Shown in pieces: positions 48,929-58,430 of a stretch of 64,000 nucleotides of DNA. The translations under genes and the position numbers were made by a program. The stretch lies in assembly GCF_902806685.2 (NCBI RefSeq), contig NC_048536.1, forward strand, positions 2,232,001 through 2,296,000, read 5' to 3'. The notes below the pieces were generated by a model. The model was not told where the DNA came from. It saw only the letters and a list, made by a program, of their open reading frames with translations, and did not search any database. Every line of letters starts with the position of its first letter. Position 1 is the first letter of the stretch. The DNA is from Maniola hyperantus. Lineage: Eukaryota; Arthropoda; Insecta; Lepidoptera; Nymphalidae.

Positions 48929-49590
48929 ATGGAAAAAAAAACGTAAATTCCATTTTCCAATTGAAACTTCACTCGACAAGAAAACTTATGCCGGGCTGAG
49001 TCACTCACTCGTCAGGCTAAGCCGTTTGCTAATAAACCTAAGAACTCCCTTGAAAAAGGACCCCGTATGGGTTCGAAACTAGTCGGGCTAACGTCGACTA
49101 CACACGTGAGAAAAGCCGGGACAGATAGTATTTATAATAAAAAACGTAAATTCCATTTTCCAATTGAAACTTCACTCGGCAAGAAAACTTATGGCGGGCT
49201 GAGTGACGTATCAGGTCGACGCAGGCAGAGATACATACATATTCACCCGACTGTCGCGCACTCGTCAGGCTAAGCCGTTTACTAATATACCTAAGAAGAA
49301 TACGAAGATAGTGTTTAGTTGGGGACGAATAGATTTGTAGAAGAATTCTTTAGGTACATCAAAAATATCCTCAAAATAACTTAAAAAATCACATTAGACA
49401 GATTGTAATTTAAAAATCGAACACACAAGCACGACGTGATGGAGAAAAAACGTAAATTCCATTTTCCAATTGAAACTTCACACGGCAAGAAAACTTATGG
49501 CGGGCTGAGTGACGTATCAGGTCGACGCAGGCAGAGATACATACATATTCACCCGACTGTCGCGCACTCGTCAGGCTAAGCCGTTTGCTC
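48929..49590 (+). repeat. Three-copy repeat with an embedded family G element
   Basis: ACGTAAATTCCATTTTCCAATTGAAACTTCAC starts copies at about 48,941, 49,143 and 49,449. Copies 2 and 3 continue GCGGGCTGAGTGACGTATCAGGTCGACGCAGGCAGAG and CACCCGACTGTCGCGCACTCGTCAGGCTAAGCCG; copy 1 lacks the middle. Family G (49,043-49,140) lies between copies 1 and 2. TTTAAAAATCGAACACACAAGC precedes copies 1 and 3. Confidence 0.88.
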
Positions 49591-50095
49591 TATTCATCGC
49601 CTCTCACACTGCGTAGTTGAAAAAGTTTTCGACTGCGACGCCAGATAGCGGTGCTTATTTGAACTTCGCTGAGGTTTATGCAGGAAAAACTGACTATTCG
49701 TTTCCCCGAGATTTATGTGTCGCAAAAGTAAAGCGGTTTTATATTCATCGGTGATATTCCCTCTTTGATTTACAGTTTGCAAATTTCATGCGGATATCTG
49801 ACGTCATTGGATAAAGTATCTTATTTATAGATCTGATGTTAATGAAGCCTAGATTTTATTGAGAGTTAAAAGGAGTTTATTCATAATGGGCTCCACACAA
49901 AAGTCGTTTAGTTCATAATATTTGAAAATTACACGGGCTCAAGGGTTTGCATTTTGTAAATCTTTAAAGCTCGTGTAACTTTATACATGTACTACTTTTG
50001 TATAAAAACTCATTGAGTTAGATTGGTGTATACCTTATCAAATGAGAACGAAACTACGTTTATATGAAGAGGAGGACCCGCTAGGGAAACTTCTC
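49591..50095. other. No gene recognised; old repeat end before piggyBac
   Basis: 50,050-50,095 (ACTACGTTTATATG, GACCCGCTAGGGAAACTTCTC) is the reverse complement of 9,330-9,375 (GAGAAGTAACCCTAGCGGG, TATACAAACGTAG), i.e. a repeat that existed before the piggyBac-like element inserted at its TTAA. Confidence 0.6.
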
Positions 50096-50257
50096 TTAAC
50101 CCATTAGAGGTCAAATGAAAACTACAAATATTTTTTTTGAACCATCTTTATTTATGTATTAATATAGAACAAAGAAACATAAAACCAAAGAAAAAAATTA
50201 TGAAAACATAGTTTTCAGCAAATTACAGGGGTGTACACAAATGGGTACACTGACCGT

Positions 50258-50566
50258 TTAAGTATGAAAATTTTCGAAACATGCTTTTTCGACACAAAGT
50301 GTTTTTAGGCACTTCTTACATTGCCAGCGCACTCTTGAATGACAAAAGACACACCGCAGCGGTTTTACAATTTTGGTGGGATAGTGTCCAATTCCATCTT
50401 GAGGCAGCCCTGGAACCACTGATGCAGACTGGCGCAATTTTCTTAGTTCACCTTGGCGTAGATAAAATCGTGCAATATGACGGCGGAACGCGAGTTGATC
50501 CACGGGAGCATCATTTGTTATTACATGTAAATAGCACCCATCACCACTTTTTACCGTGAACAGCAA
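50258..50566 (-). pseudogene. piggyBac transposase C-terminal fragment with Cys-rich domain
   Basis: Encodes NDAPVDQLAFRRHIARFYLR then a cysteine-rich end with CVFCH, CKKC, LCVEKACF and a final H (roughly residues 70-102 of this frame). That CxxC...CxxC...C...H ending is the DNA-binding domain typical of piggyBac-family transposases and marks the natural C-terminus, with the stop at 50,258. The upstream join to the catalytic domain is broken by frameshifts. Confidence 0.92.
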
Positions 50567-50835
50567 TTTTATATAGGGAGATGGACTAGTTCATCAACCC
50601 CACCCATATTTTTGTTATAATTTTAGAACAGTCGGTCGGTCTTCTCCCGCTTTACTGGACACCATCGCTTGACAGACCCTAGTGGTTCAATGCTTTCGTA
50701 GTTGGTTGCCATTGTACACACATTATTATATTTCCATCTTACCATAAGTAGCTCACTTCTCTTGTCAAACCTGTAGTCGTAAGAGGCACGGTCCATCTTT
50801 TTCATGTCCTTCGTGCTAGTCAGTGGACATTGTTA
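50567..50835 (-). pseudogene. piggyBac transposase catalytic-domain fragment
   Basis: Minus-strand frame contains STKDMKKMDRASYDYRFDKR, RWKYNNVCTMATNYESIEPL and GSVKRWCPVKREK before a stop at about 50,623. In the same frame just after the stop, NYNKNMGGVD follows. KDMKK.DRG.YD, VxRWxDN and YNKxMGGVD are family motifs, and GGVD carries the third aspartate of the catalytic DDD triad. The first two aspartates lie in the part that was deleted. Premature stop and frameshift show that it is dead. Confidence 0.9.
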
Positions 50836-51171
50836 CGACGCCAGCGGTTGATCGTCACTGTCATCGCTACCACTATCTTCGTTACCACCATCCTTACGAT
50901 TCGTAAATATCTCGATAGTACCAGGCACGTTATGCGGTATGAACGATGACACCATATCCTCATAGGCCCCTTCTTCTTCATCAGTCAACGCACTTGGATC
51001 AGGTGGTATGATAGCCATATCAAACGCATCATCGTCGCTATCACGCAAAATGGCGTCAACAGCCTCTTCAAGTTCTTTGTAGTTGTTTCGAGCCAAAAAT
51101 ATTTGTTGTTTCTTATTGTTAGGAATCTGAAGAAAAAAAAATTTACTTATGGATGTTGTCATTGTACACAA
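50833..51171 (-). pseudogene. piggyBac transposase N-terminal fragment
   Basis: About 112 codons with an acidic, low-complexity N-terminus: EEAVDAILRDSDDDAF, PDPSALTDEEEGAYEDMVSS, VPGTIEI and DSGSDDSDDQPLAS. Acidic, phosphorylatable N-terminal regions of this kind are common in piggyBac transposases. It begins close to the right inverted end; the internal deletion junction lies at its C-terminal end near 50,833. Confidence 0.85.
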
Positions 51172-51540
51172 TCGAGTACAGCAACATTTATATGGCTATA
51201 GTTTTGTTGTAATTATAGCTATGTGATTAAAATGTTCTTTAAAACTTACGTTGACATGTATTGTATGGTAATTGAATGTGAAAACCAATTATTATACAGT
51301 AATTGTTATAATATTTTCAAAATTATTCACTTACCTGCATAGTACTCCCGTGACACAACTTCGACTGAGATTTTTAGTCAAAAACAATTACAATACTCAC
51401 ATATTATTTATCCGTAGCTTTGAACACTATTGTTATGAAATAAAATATCAAGAATAATTCCGTCAATTGTTTGAAATATAAAACCCACACTTAATTATAT
51501 GGCTGTACACAATTGAGTACAGTGACTTCTAATGGGTTAA

Positions 51541-51582
51541 CTGAAAATGCAGCCTAGGATGGTAGAAGTTATGTGCGTTTTA
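51541..51582. other. Right flank of the piggyBac-like element
   Basis: CTGAAAATGCAGCCTAGGATGG follows the TTAA; no feature seen. Confidence 0.4.
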
Positions 51583-51790
51583 AGCAATTAAATATCAATT
51601 GCTTTACCTGAGAAGGAAAACATCGTGAGGTATGCACGCCTGTGAGTTCTCCAAAATGTTATCAAAGGTGTGTGAAGCCTGCCAATCCGCACTTGGCCAG
51701 CGCGGTGGACTACGGCTAAACCCTTCTCATACTGAGGGGAGACCCGTGGACCGTAGTGAAACGGCGGTGAGTCGATCATGATGATGATGA
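51583..51790 (+). mobile_element. SINE family C, body and tail
   Basis: AATTGCTTTACCTGAGAAGGAAAACATCGTGAGG, GCACGCCTGTGAGTTCTCC, GGTGTGTGAAGCCTGCCAATCCGCACTTGGCCAGCG, CCCTTCTCATACTGAGGGGAGACCCGTG, ending in ATGATGATGATGA. The tRNA-like head is missing. Confidence 0.85.
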
Positions 51791-53051
51791 AAATTCAATT
51801 CTGAAAAATTTCAAGTTTTCAATTCAAAACGCACTTTTAAAATAATGCGCGATACATGCGTTGATAATAACATCTACTCTATGGGCTTTCATTTCCGCGC
51901 GCACGTCGTTCGATAACAAAGAAGTGGTGACATATTTAGAACAAGCCTGAAATCGAGCTGGCAATGTTGGCAGCACTGCATGGCGACAGCCGTCATAGCT
52001 GCCAACATACCGAACGGGATTTTAATTTTCGAATCCATCCCGCGGTTGACGCGTCGCTTCCCGCGCTTTTTGTTGCAAACGTCAAATCGGAAACCTGATT
52101 GCTTCCTCCTCTCATTTTTTAAAGCGGCAAAGTTGGCGTTGATTGACGTGAGTTCGAATTGCTTGTCTGCCACTGAAGCGTGATTCAAATATTGACTCGC
52201 AAAGTTTTAAAAGTTTTTCTTATGACTGTAAAAAAAGATATGGTATTTTTTTTTTGTTTTTAAACTTAGTTACAATTTTTGTCAAATTTACAGTATAATA
52301 TATAAGTTATCCAAAGAAATTGTATATACTACTACGTATCTAATTAAAAGTCTCTAATCTTAGAAGAAAATTGCTATTTATTATTTGAGATTCGAAAAAG
52401 ATATAAAGTACTATAAATACCAAATTTTCGTAGATCATTGTACTGCTTTTTTAATTCAGGGGAAACCAGAGACGTTGTTGGGGGAAACTGATTAAATTTT
52501 CCGTGTCTATGTTTCAAACAGCCTCTTTTTGGCACATATTTTAAAATAGGAATGTATTTTTGTCGCTCAAGAGTCAAACCACCGACCGTCCGTCACTATC
52601 TATATTCCGCACGACAGAACTCGATGCTCGCCTTCTCGATTAAAATAAGAATATTTTGAGCACAACACTATTGTGTGGCCGGTGCACTTCCGAGAAAGTT
52701 TTGTTTGCAATGCGATACCACCGTGCTTATGGAGTGTGAACATTTTTACACATGTTTTGATTTTGAACTTTGTTTTTTGGATGATGATTGGAAGTTACCG
52801 GTTGTGTTTTTAAAGGTTTTCGTAAATTTATATGTAATTTGCTCCTTTAGGATTGCATTCGTTTATATGTGTTAATGTATGCTGTTTCTTTGTAGTGCAT
52901 TTCCACAACTGAATGGTCCATAATTTTAAAATAACTTTTTAATCCAGCTATAAGAGAGATTGGGCGTTTGTGCCCTTATTTGTATTCAATTCGTATTAGT
53001 TTTCGTAAAAATGCGATGCGTAGTGGCCGTCGTTCTAAGCTTACGTTTTTA
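51791..53051. other. GC-rich single-copy region; candidate regulatory DNA or exons
   Basis: 51,890-52,190 has a balanced composition with CGCGCGCACGTCGTTCGATA and CGCGGTTGACGCGTCGCTTCC, unlike the repeat-derived sequence around it, and open frames on both strands (99 codons minus, 67 plus). The 52,675-52,875 frame, read from a GTG, has KFCLQCDTTVLMECEHFYTC, a C-x2-C...C-x-H...C pattern. None matches a family I know. Confidence 0.4.
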
Positions 53052-53460
53052 GGTTTCTGTAACTCGAAAGGAAAAAAACGAACCCATATAGGTTCACTTC
53101 GTTGTCTGTCAGTCTGTCCGTCGTGTCTGTCAATAAAACCTATAGGGTACCTACTTCCCGTTGACCTAGAATCATGAAATTTGGTAGGTAGGCAGATCTT
53201 ATAGCAAAAATAAAGGAATAAATCCGAAACCCGTGATTTTATGGTTACATCACACAATTAAAATGTTATTTTCAATTTTCAAAGTTACTTAACTATACCA
53301 AATGGGGTATCATATGAAAGGGCTTTTACCTGTACATTCTATAACCGTTTTTTTACACACAATAGTTTTTGATTTATCATGCAAAATGTCGAAAAAAAAA
53401 TACCCGAGCAAAATACAAACCTTCGGTGCGGGAGTCTGACTCGTACTTGGCCGGTTTTTT
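53052..53460 (-). mobile_element. Repeat family D, complete
   Basis: Minus strand: AAAAACCGGCCAAGTACGAGTCAGACTCCCGCACCGAAGG, AATCAAAAACTATTGTGTG, GTACAGGTAAAAGCCCTTTCATATGATACCCC, AAATCACGGGTTTCGG, TTTCATGATTCTAGGTCAACGGGAAG, GACAGACAACGAAGTGAACC near the end. About 409 bp. Confidence 0.87.
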
Positions 53461-54343
53461 ACCTTTCTAATCAGAAAATATCAGTGTTCAGGTAATTAAA
53501 CCTTACTACTTAGGAGTATGGATACTATAGCAACATAGGTGCTAAACGATTTCCTAAAAAGACTTTTAATCAAAATAGAGGCGCAATAATCCAATATGGC
53601 GGCGAGTATTTGAGTGCAGATGCAATTGTCACGGGCGGGCGCTCCCGCCTGAGTCTTGTTTTTACTCGATTGCTCGATTACTCGATATTCGTTTTTCGCT
53701 TGCCCCGCCACAGATACCGGACTACCAACCTGTCATATCGACTCTTTGTTTGGCGTGTAGAAAAAAGAAAGGCCAAGATAAAAGTTCTGTAGAGCAAATT
53801 GGGCGTCTGTTGTAAGCAACGGAGGTGGAACGGTGTGATAGCAGACAACTTGGACAATAAACGTCCGATTTGCTTTTTTTTAATTCGTTGATTGTTTCAA
53901 CTTTCAATCCAATACTCATTCGTGTGCTTTGTTGCGCTAGTTTAGTTTCGCGCGCTTTCTTCCTGTCTTGAGTTCGATATTTAAACAGCTGCGCGATTGC
54001 GGGAGAATGACAGCTACAATGTCACGATCGCAATCGCCTCTGATTGGTTGACGCTCGCTCACTGTTGGCTACAATACATTGTTGCAACAAGAATCGCGCA
54101 AATTCAGCCAATCACAACAATTGAGCCAATCACAACAATTGAGATTGTAATAATGATGCAGGTGTACGAAATCGACCTACTTGGGCTCGATTACGGTAAA
54201 ATGACGGCTATAGTGTGACGATCGCAATTGATTCTCATTGACTACAATGCATTGTCGCAGATTTTCCTGAATCGACCTACCTACAGTTTTTCGATCGAAA
54301 GTTCTTTTCAGTGTCGACTTTCCGTTCCAGAGTTCATAATAAC
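53461..54343. other. GC-rich single-copy region; CCAAT-containing repeats
   Basis: 53,600-53,960 is GC-rich with TTACTCGATTGCTCGATTACTCGA (three TCGATT-type words) and CGCGCGCTTTC. From 54,000 to 54,250, CACGATCGCAATCGCCTCTGATTGG and GTGACGATCGCAATTGATTC are diverged direct repeats, and GCCAATCACAACAATTGA is tandemly duplicated at 54,097-54,143. No gene assigned. Confidence 0.45.
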
Positions 54344-54421
54344 TATAGTTTGCGACAGGTCGAGATAACAATCGGGGTAACAGGCGGGGGGAGTTGCCAT
54401 CTCGACTGGCGCGAACTATAG
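54344..54421. mobile_element. Deletion derivative of the CGCGACAGG MITE
   Basis: CTATAGTTTGCGACAGGTCGAGATAACAATCGGGG and the G-rich GGCGGGGGGA are joined almost directly to GTTGCCATCTCGACTGGCGCGAACTATAG. Only 78 bp: both TIRs are present and most of the centre is gone. Confidence 0.88.
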
Positions 54422-54701
54422 AATAGATAACATTTGAGTCTACATATTGGGGTAGTTACTTATGTGTGTTCGATGCGCGAGGGAAATAATTATGTCTAAG
54501 AGCGCCCATTCATGAACAGCTCGAGCAGCTGGTCGTTGAACAATGTAAATTGACCGCTCGAACAGTCCTTGGCAACTGCTCGACCACTTGGGGCAGTCGC
54601 GTCAGCTTGAGCAGTCTACTGACAGCGAAATGAAGATTATAGTTAGCTAAGTTAGCTATGTCGTCATGGCTTGATGCAGCCAGTCATATTTTATTATTTT
54701 A
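54422..54701. other. CTCGAGCAG-rich segment; no gene
   Basis: CTCGAGCAGCTGGTCG, CCGCTCGAACAGTCC, CTGCTCGACCACTTGG and GCTTGAGCAGTCTACTG are related words within 54,518-54,620, partly inverted. It looks like a decayed small inverted repeat. Confidence 0.5.
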
Positions 54702-54916
54702 CTAGCTTATGCTCTTGACTACGTCCGCGTGGACTACACAAATTTCAAACCCTTATTTTACCTTAGGGGTTGTATTTTCAAAACCCCTTTCTAAGCGGAT
54801 GTCTACATTATAAAATAACTATTTGCATGCCAAATTTCAACCCGATCCGTCCAGTAGTTTGAGCTGTGCGTTGATAGATCAGTCAGTCAGTCAGCTCTTC
54901 CTTTAATGTATATAGA
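54702..54916 (-). mobile_element. Helitron (216-bp family), intact borders
   Basis: A|CTAGCTTATGCTCTTGACTACGTCCGCGTGGAC ... CTTTAATGTATATAGA|T. Internal TTTCAAACCCTTATTTTACC, GCATGCCAAATTTCAACCCG, AGTAGTTTGAGCTGTGCGTTG. A and T flanks fit the Helitron rule. Confidence 0.88.
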
Positions 54917-55000
54917 TTCAGACGCAAGTTAGCCCGAGACTGCAATCTCACCTGGTGGTAAGTGACGATGCAGTCTAAGATAGAAGTGGGCTCCATGACT
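54917..55000 (-). mobile_element. SINE family A 3' fragment
   Basis: TTCAGACGCAAGTTAGCCCGAGACTGCAATCTCACCTGGTGGTAAGTGACGATGCAGTC is the 3' end of SINE A on the minus strand; the rest is missing. It abuts the Helitron 5' border. Confidence 0.8.
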
Positions 55001-55148
55001 GCTCCAGACTATTTTATGGGCGGTATCGCGGCTCACACTGCGGAATCCGCGTAGGAGCCATGAGCCATAGGACCTTTGTCGTCTTATTCGCGCAGTGTCA
55101 AAATTAACAAATTGTAGACGCGCTCAGTGCGACGTTTTTTCTGATACT

Positions 55149-55317
55149 TACAGTGCGACAAGGCTCTCTTGGCACTTGCATGACATTGACAGGGGGGCGC
55201 TGTTGGAGAACAAAGGCTTGAATATTCAAACAAGAACAAAGGGGACACTTGACGGCAACGTTAGTTCCGATTTTCGCCACGCGCCAAGATAGCCTTGTCG
55301 CACTGTATTTAAACTTT
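55149..55317. mobile_element. Mariner-like MITE (CAGTGCGACAAGG TIR), copy 2
   Basis: TA-flanked; CAGTGCGACAAGGCTCTCTTGGC at 55,151 and GCCAAGATAGCCTTGTCGCACTG at 55,293-55,315. It contains GACATTGACAGGGGGGCGCTG and AAACAAGAACAAAGGGGACA, the reverse complement of copy 1 (35,731-35,891). 165 bp plus TA duplication. Confidence 0.93.
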
Positions 55318-55832
55318 TTCTTTCAGCAAAAGGTCTTTTTCATGTCGGCTTTCCGCAGCGCAGTTCATCGCACGGAGTGCTAACACTGGAGTCTACAAGT
55401 TAGGTTATTTATGTGTGTTCGGCGTACAGTGTTGCATCCTTAATAGGTATATCTGGACAACGTGCGGACCGTTATCTGAGGCAAGGCGGGGGTGGCCCAG
55501 GGAGGTCTGGGGGGGCCGATATGAATCACCGGGAGTAATGGCGGCAATATCACGTAGTGCACTTTGTCAACTGGTTGTAGCCTTGCAGTCGCATAGATAA
55601 TACGGAGATTGCAGCATCCAACGAAGATAGTTCGGAATCGAGGCGAGAGTTCTTACGTAAAATTAATGTTATTTTGGTTGCGAAGTGAATTATTCGTATA
55701 CGTTTGTATTTCAGAATTCTCCTTATTAGTTGCATATTTATGCTGATCTGGCAACCGATAGAGACGTTAAAATATCGGTTTTCGATATCTACCGGATTCC
55801 GTGTTGTGGAATTCCCTTCCATTATTTTATTA
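55318..55832. other. No gene recognised
   Basis: Apparently unique sequence with a GC-richer patch at 55,470-55,560 (GCGGGGGTGGCCCAGGGAGG). A 140-codon plus-strand frame starting at 55,704 runs into the Helitron and has no recognisable domain. Confidence 0.4.
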
Positions 55833-56051
55833 CTAGCTTATGCTCGCGAATTTGTCCGCGTGGACTACACAAATTTCAAACCCCTATTTCAGTCCTTAGG
55901 GGTTGAATTTTCAAAAATCTTTCATAGCGGATGCCTACATAATAATAGCTATCTGCATGCCAAACAGCCCGATCCGTCCAGTAGTTTTAGCTGTGCGTTG
56001 ATAGATCAGTTAGTAAGTCAGTCAGTCACCATTTCCTTTTATATATTTAGA
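55833..56051 (-). mobile_element. Helitron (216-bp family), intact borders
   Basis: A|CTAGCTTATGCTCGCGAATTTGTCCGCGTGGAC ... CCTTTTATATATTTAGA|T. Includes CCTTAGGGGTTGAATTTTC and CCGATCCGTCCAGTAGTTTTAGCTGTGCGT. 219 bp. Confidence 0.88.
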
Positions 56052-56462
56052 TTTAGATTTCAAGCCCTTTGTTTCCTTATGGGATTGCTAAAAATCATGA
56101 AACACGTACTTTTTAATTTACTCTGAACTCTCAACGGATATGAATAAACCGCTCGCGGTTAGTGGAATTTGATCAATTTGTACGATCATTTACAGTCACA
56201 TTGGTGTTATAATAAAGATCTATCATATTAGGTATAATTTTGCCACTCAGTGTGGTATCGATGGCTTGAGAGGTCGTGGCGTGGAAAGGGCGCGCGCGAG
56301 ATATGATCGCGAGGAGTGCCTGGGCGCGGACAATCTCTTTTCGCGACCCGATCGAGGCTTATTCGACAATTATTGCGATCGATTCATAAACCATCGTCTT
56401 ATTATATTGCTACATTGGTACTGGTTTGGTTTATTCAATAAAGACCATAGTAGGTATAATTT
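56052..56462. other. GC-rich single-copy patch; no gene assigned
   Basis: 56,262-56,400 (GGCGTGGAAAGGGCGCGCGCGAG, CGCGAGGAGTGCCTGGGCGCGG) is GC-rich in AT-rich surroundings and includes GATCGATTC and GATCGAGGC words. AATAAAGA.C.TA..TAGGTATAATTTTG occurs at 56,212-56,242 and 56,438-56,464, a direct repeat flanking the patch. Confidence 0.45.
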
Positions 56463-56733
56463 TGTCTAGTGGCTAGGACGTCCACCTTCTAATCGGAGGT
56501 CGGGGGTTCGGGGGCACGCACCTCTAACTTTTCGGAGTTTTGTGCGTTTTAATTAATTAAATATCACTTGCTTCAACGGTAAAGGAAAACATCGTGAGTA
56601 AACATGCATGCCTGAGAGTTCTCCATAATGTTCTCAAAGGTGTGTGAAGTCTACCAATCCGCACATGGCCAGCGTGATAGACTATGGCCAAAAACTGCTG
56701 CTGGTGATGGGTTGAATAGAATAGAATAGAATA
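56463..56733 (+). mobile_element. SINE family C
   Basis: GTCTAGTGGCTAGGACGTCCACC (box A), AATCGGAGGTCGGGGGTTCGGGG (degraded box B), CACTTGCTTCAACGGTAAAGGAAAACATCG, CATGCATGCCTGAGAGTTCTCC, GTGTGTGAAGTCTACCAATCCGC, CTATGGCCAAAA. It is interrupted near 56,715 by a LINE tail; SINE-like sequence (AGCGTGGTAGACTATTTTCAAACCC) resumes at about 56,968-57,052. Confidence 0.82.
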
Positions 56734-56945
56734 GATCTTTATTCAAGTAAACTTTCACAAGTGCTTTTGAATCGTCAACTAGTTAAATTTACCACTGGTT
56801 CGGAATGCCGCTCCTACCGAGAAGAACCAGCAAGAAACTCGGCGGTTGCTCTTTTCAAGAGATCAATTTACAATGTTATTATACCATATTGTACAAGCAA
56901 TTGCAGCCCCGTGCATTGCTGGAGCGAGTCAAATCCATGTAGTTG
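56716..56945 (-). mobile_element. 5'-truncated LINE 3' end with (GAATA)n tail
   Basis: The GAATAGAATAGAATAGAATA run is the tail on the plus strand, followed by GATCTTTATTCAAGTAAAC, TTTTGAATCGTCAAC, CCACTGGTTCGGAATGCCGC and GAAGAACCAGCAAGAAACTCGGCGG. I recognise this block as a frequent lepidopteran LINE 3' end. It splits a SINE C copy. Confidence 0.8.
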
Positions 56946-57090
56946 ATTTAGATTTTTTAAATCCCATGGGAACCCGACAGCGTGGTAGACTATTTTCAAA
57001 CCCTCCTCAGTCTGAAAGGAGATCCGTGCGCAGTAGGGAGCCGCACCAATAGGTGATATTCTTTAGACGTTAGTCCGCAGGTCAAAAAAC

Positions 57091-57434
57091 ACTTTTTTAT
57101 TTTATTCAGATACAAGTTAGCCCTTGACTGCAATCTCACCTGGTGGTAAGTGATGATGCAGTCTAAAATGATAGCGGGCTAACCTGGAAGGGGTATGGCA
57201 GTTTTAATTAAACCCATACCCCTTTGGTTTCTACACGGCATCGTACCGGAACGCTAAATCGCTTGGCGGCACGGCTTTGCCGGTAAGGGTGGTAACTAGC
57301 CACGGCCGAAGCCTCCCACCAGACCAGACCAGAAATTTAGAAATTATAAAATTCCAAACCCCTGCCAGGAATCTAACCCGGGACCTCCCACTATTAAGAC
57401 CACAGCGCTCACCACTGCGCCAGGGAGGTCGTCA
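57091..57434 (-). mobile_element. SINE family A, complete
   Basis: Same order as 7,146-7,491: tail TTTTATTCAGATACAAGTTAG at the left, CACCTGGTGGTAAGTGATGATG, GGAAGGGGTATGGCAG, GGCATCGTACCGGAACGC, CCTCCCACCAGACCAGACC, box B on the minus strand (GGTTAGATTCC, one base off), and box A CGCTCACCACTGCGCCAGG in reverse. Confidence 0.92.
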
Positions 57435-58430
57435 AATTCATACAATTCATCAATAGTCGTCAATTCAAAACACTATTCAAAAGATCCTGTATTAAAAGAA
57501 ATGAAGCCCCGTATAATTGAAATCATATAATCAGCAGAATTGGCGTCTAACACGTTGCCTGGAGTGTATGAGCAGTTGTCCACAAAGGAACTAAGGGCTG
57601 AGTGGGGAGTGAGGGCTAATCTATCATCACGGCCTTTTCGCGGAGCTCGAAAGGTTCTTTTGATTTATCTTGAAGAGTGCTCCGGCCAGTGAGGTGCCCT
57701 GACGCGTATTCTGCGTGCTGTACGATTTTTATGATTTCGTAACGATACGAGTAGGTATATTCATTGAGACATTATTTGAGGGGTTTACGAACAAAACGGT
57801 GTAAAATAAAGCACAAAATAAGATTTACAGGAGGAGCATTGTACATAAAAATTATAACGACTTAGAGTAAATAGTAAGGTAGATGTCATATAAAATAATT
57901 TCGAATTCGTTCTGTTCGGAAACTGTTCTACAAAAATTTTTCACGGACAACATGGTCTGGGACCTATTCGTTTCGTTATAGGAAGTATAACAGGGTTATT
58001 TTTTTTTAAGGAAAACTAAACTTACAATACATGTATGACAAGTAGATCTTGTACCTATGTTGCCAACTGCATTTTCCATTAGGTACTTACCTGAAAAGAA
58101 AAACGATTGTTATTTACTTGAGCAAAACTGTAAATTGAGTAATTCTTTACTATACGAAACTAATATTATTTAGTATCATTAAATATTTCAACACGTTTAT
58201 TTCAAAATAGTTTTCGGTAGAGTCGAAACCACATAATAGTAGCAACGATACAATATTTAAGCGATGCGAAGCTCCACCAAGAAATATTATAAATACAAAA
58301 CTTTGCGAATAGCAAACGGCAATGAATCAAAAACAAAACAATGTGATTATCCTCGCGTATTCTGCTATTGCTGTGATGGTCCAAGCTATAGGATGAAGTA
58401 AGTTTAATTTTAGTAGGAAGGTATCTATTA
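57435..58430. other. No gene recognised
   Basis: AT-rich to balanced single-copy sequence. TTTTTCACGGACAACATGG and TGAGGTGCCCTGACGCG are seen once. No credible open frame. Confidence 0.4.

Larger units (their letters stand above)
50096..51540 (-). mobile_element. piggyBac-like transposon, internally deleted
   Basis: Bounded by TTAA at 50,096-50,099 and 51,537-51,540. The termini are inverted: CCCATTAGAGGTCA at the left, CCCATTAGAAGTCA (reverse of TGACTTCTAATGGG) at the right. A subterminal motif GTACACAA.TGGGTACA occurs at 50,233, with related GTACACAATTGAGTACA at 51,505 and GTACACAATCGAGTACA at 51,165. Three minus-strand fragments of a piggyBac transposase lie inside. The TTAA target and CCC-starting inverted ends are diagnostic of the superfamily. 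At about 1.44 kb it lacks most of the catalytic region and cannot be autonomous. Confidence 0.95.

Noticed and set aside
52675..52875. Zinc-finger-like exon
   Set aside because: The frame needs a GTG start, the Cys/His spacing fits no class that I know, and no splice sites are evident; kept only as a note within the region entry.
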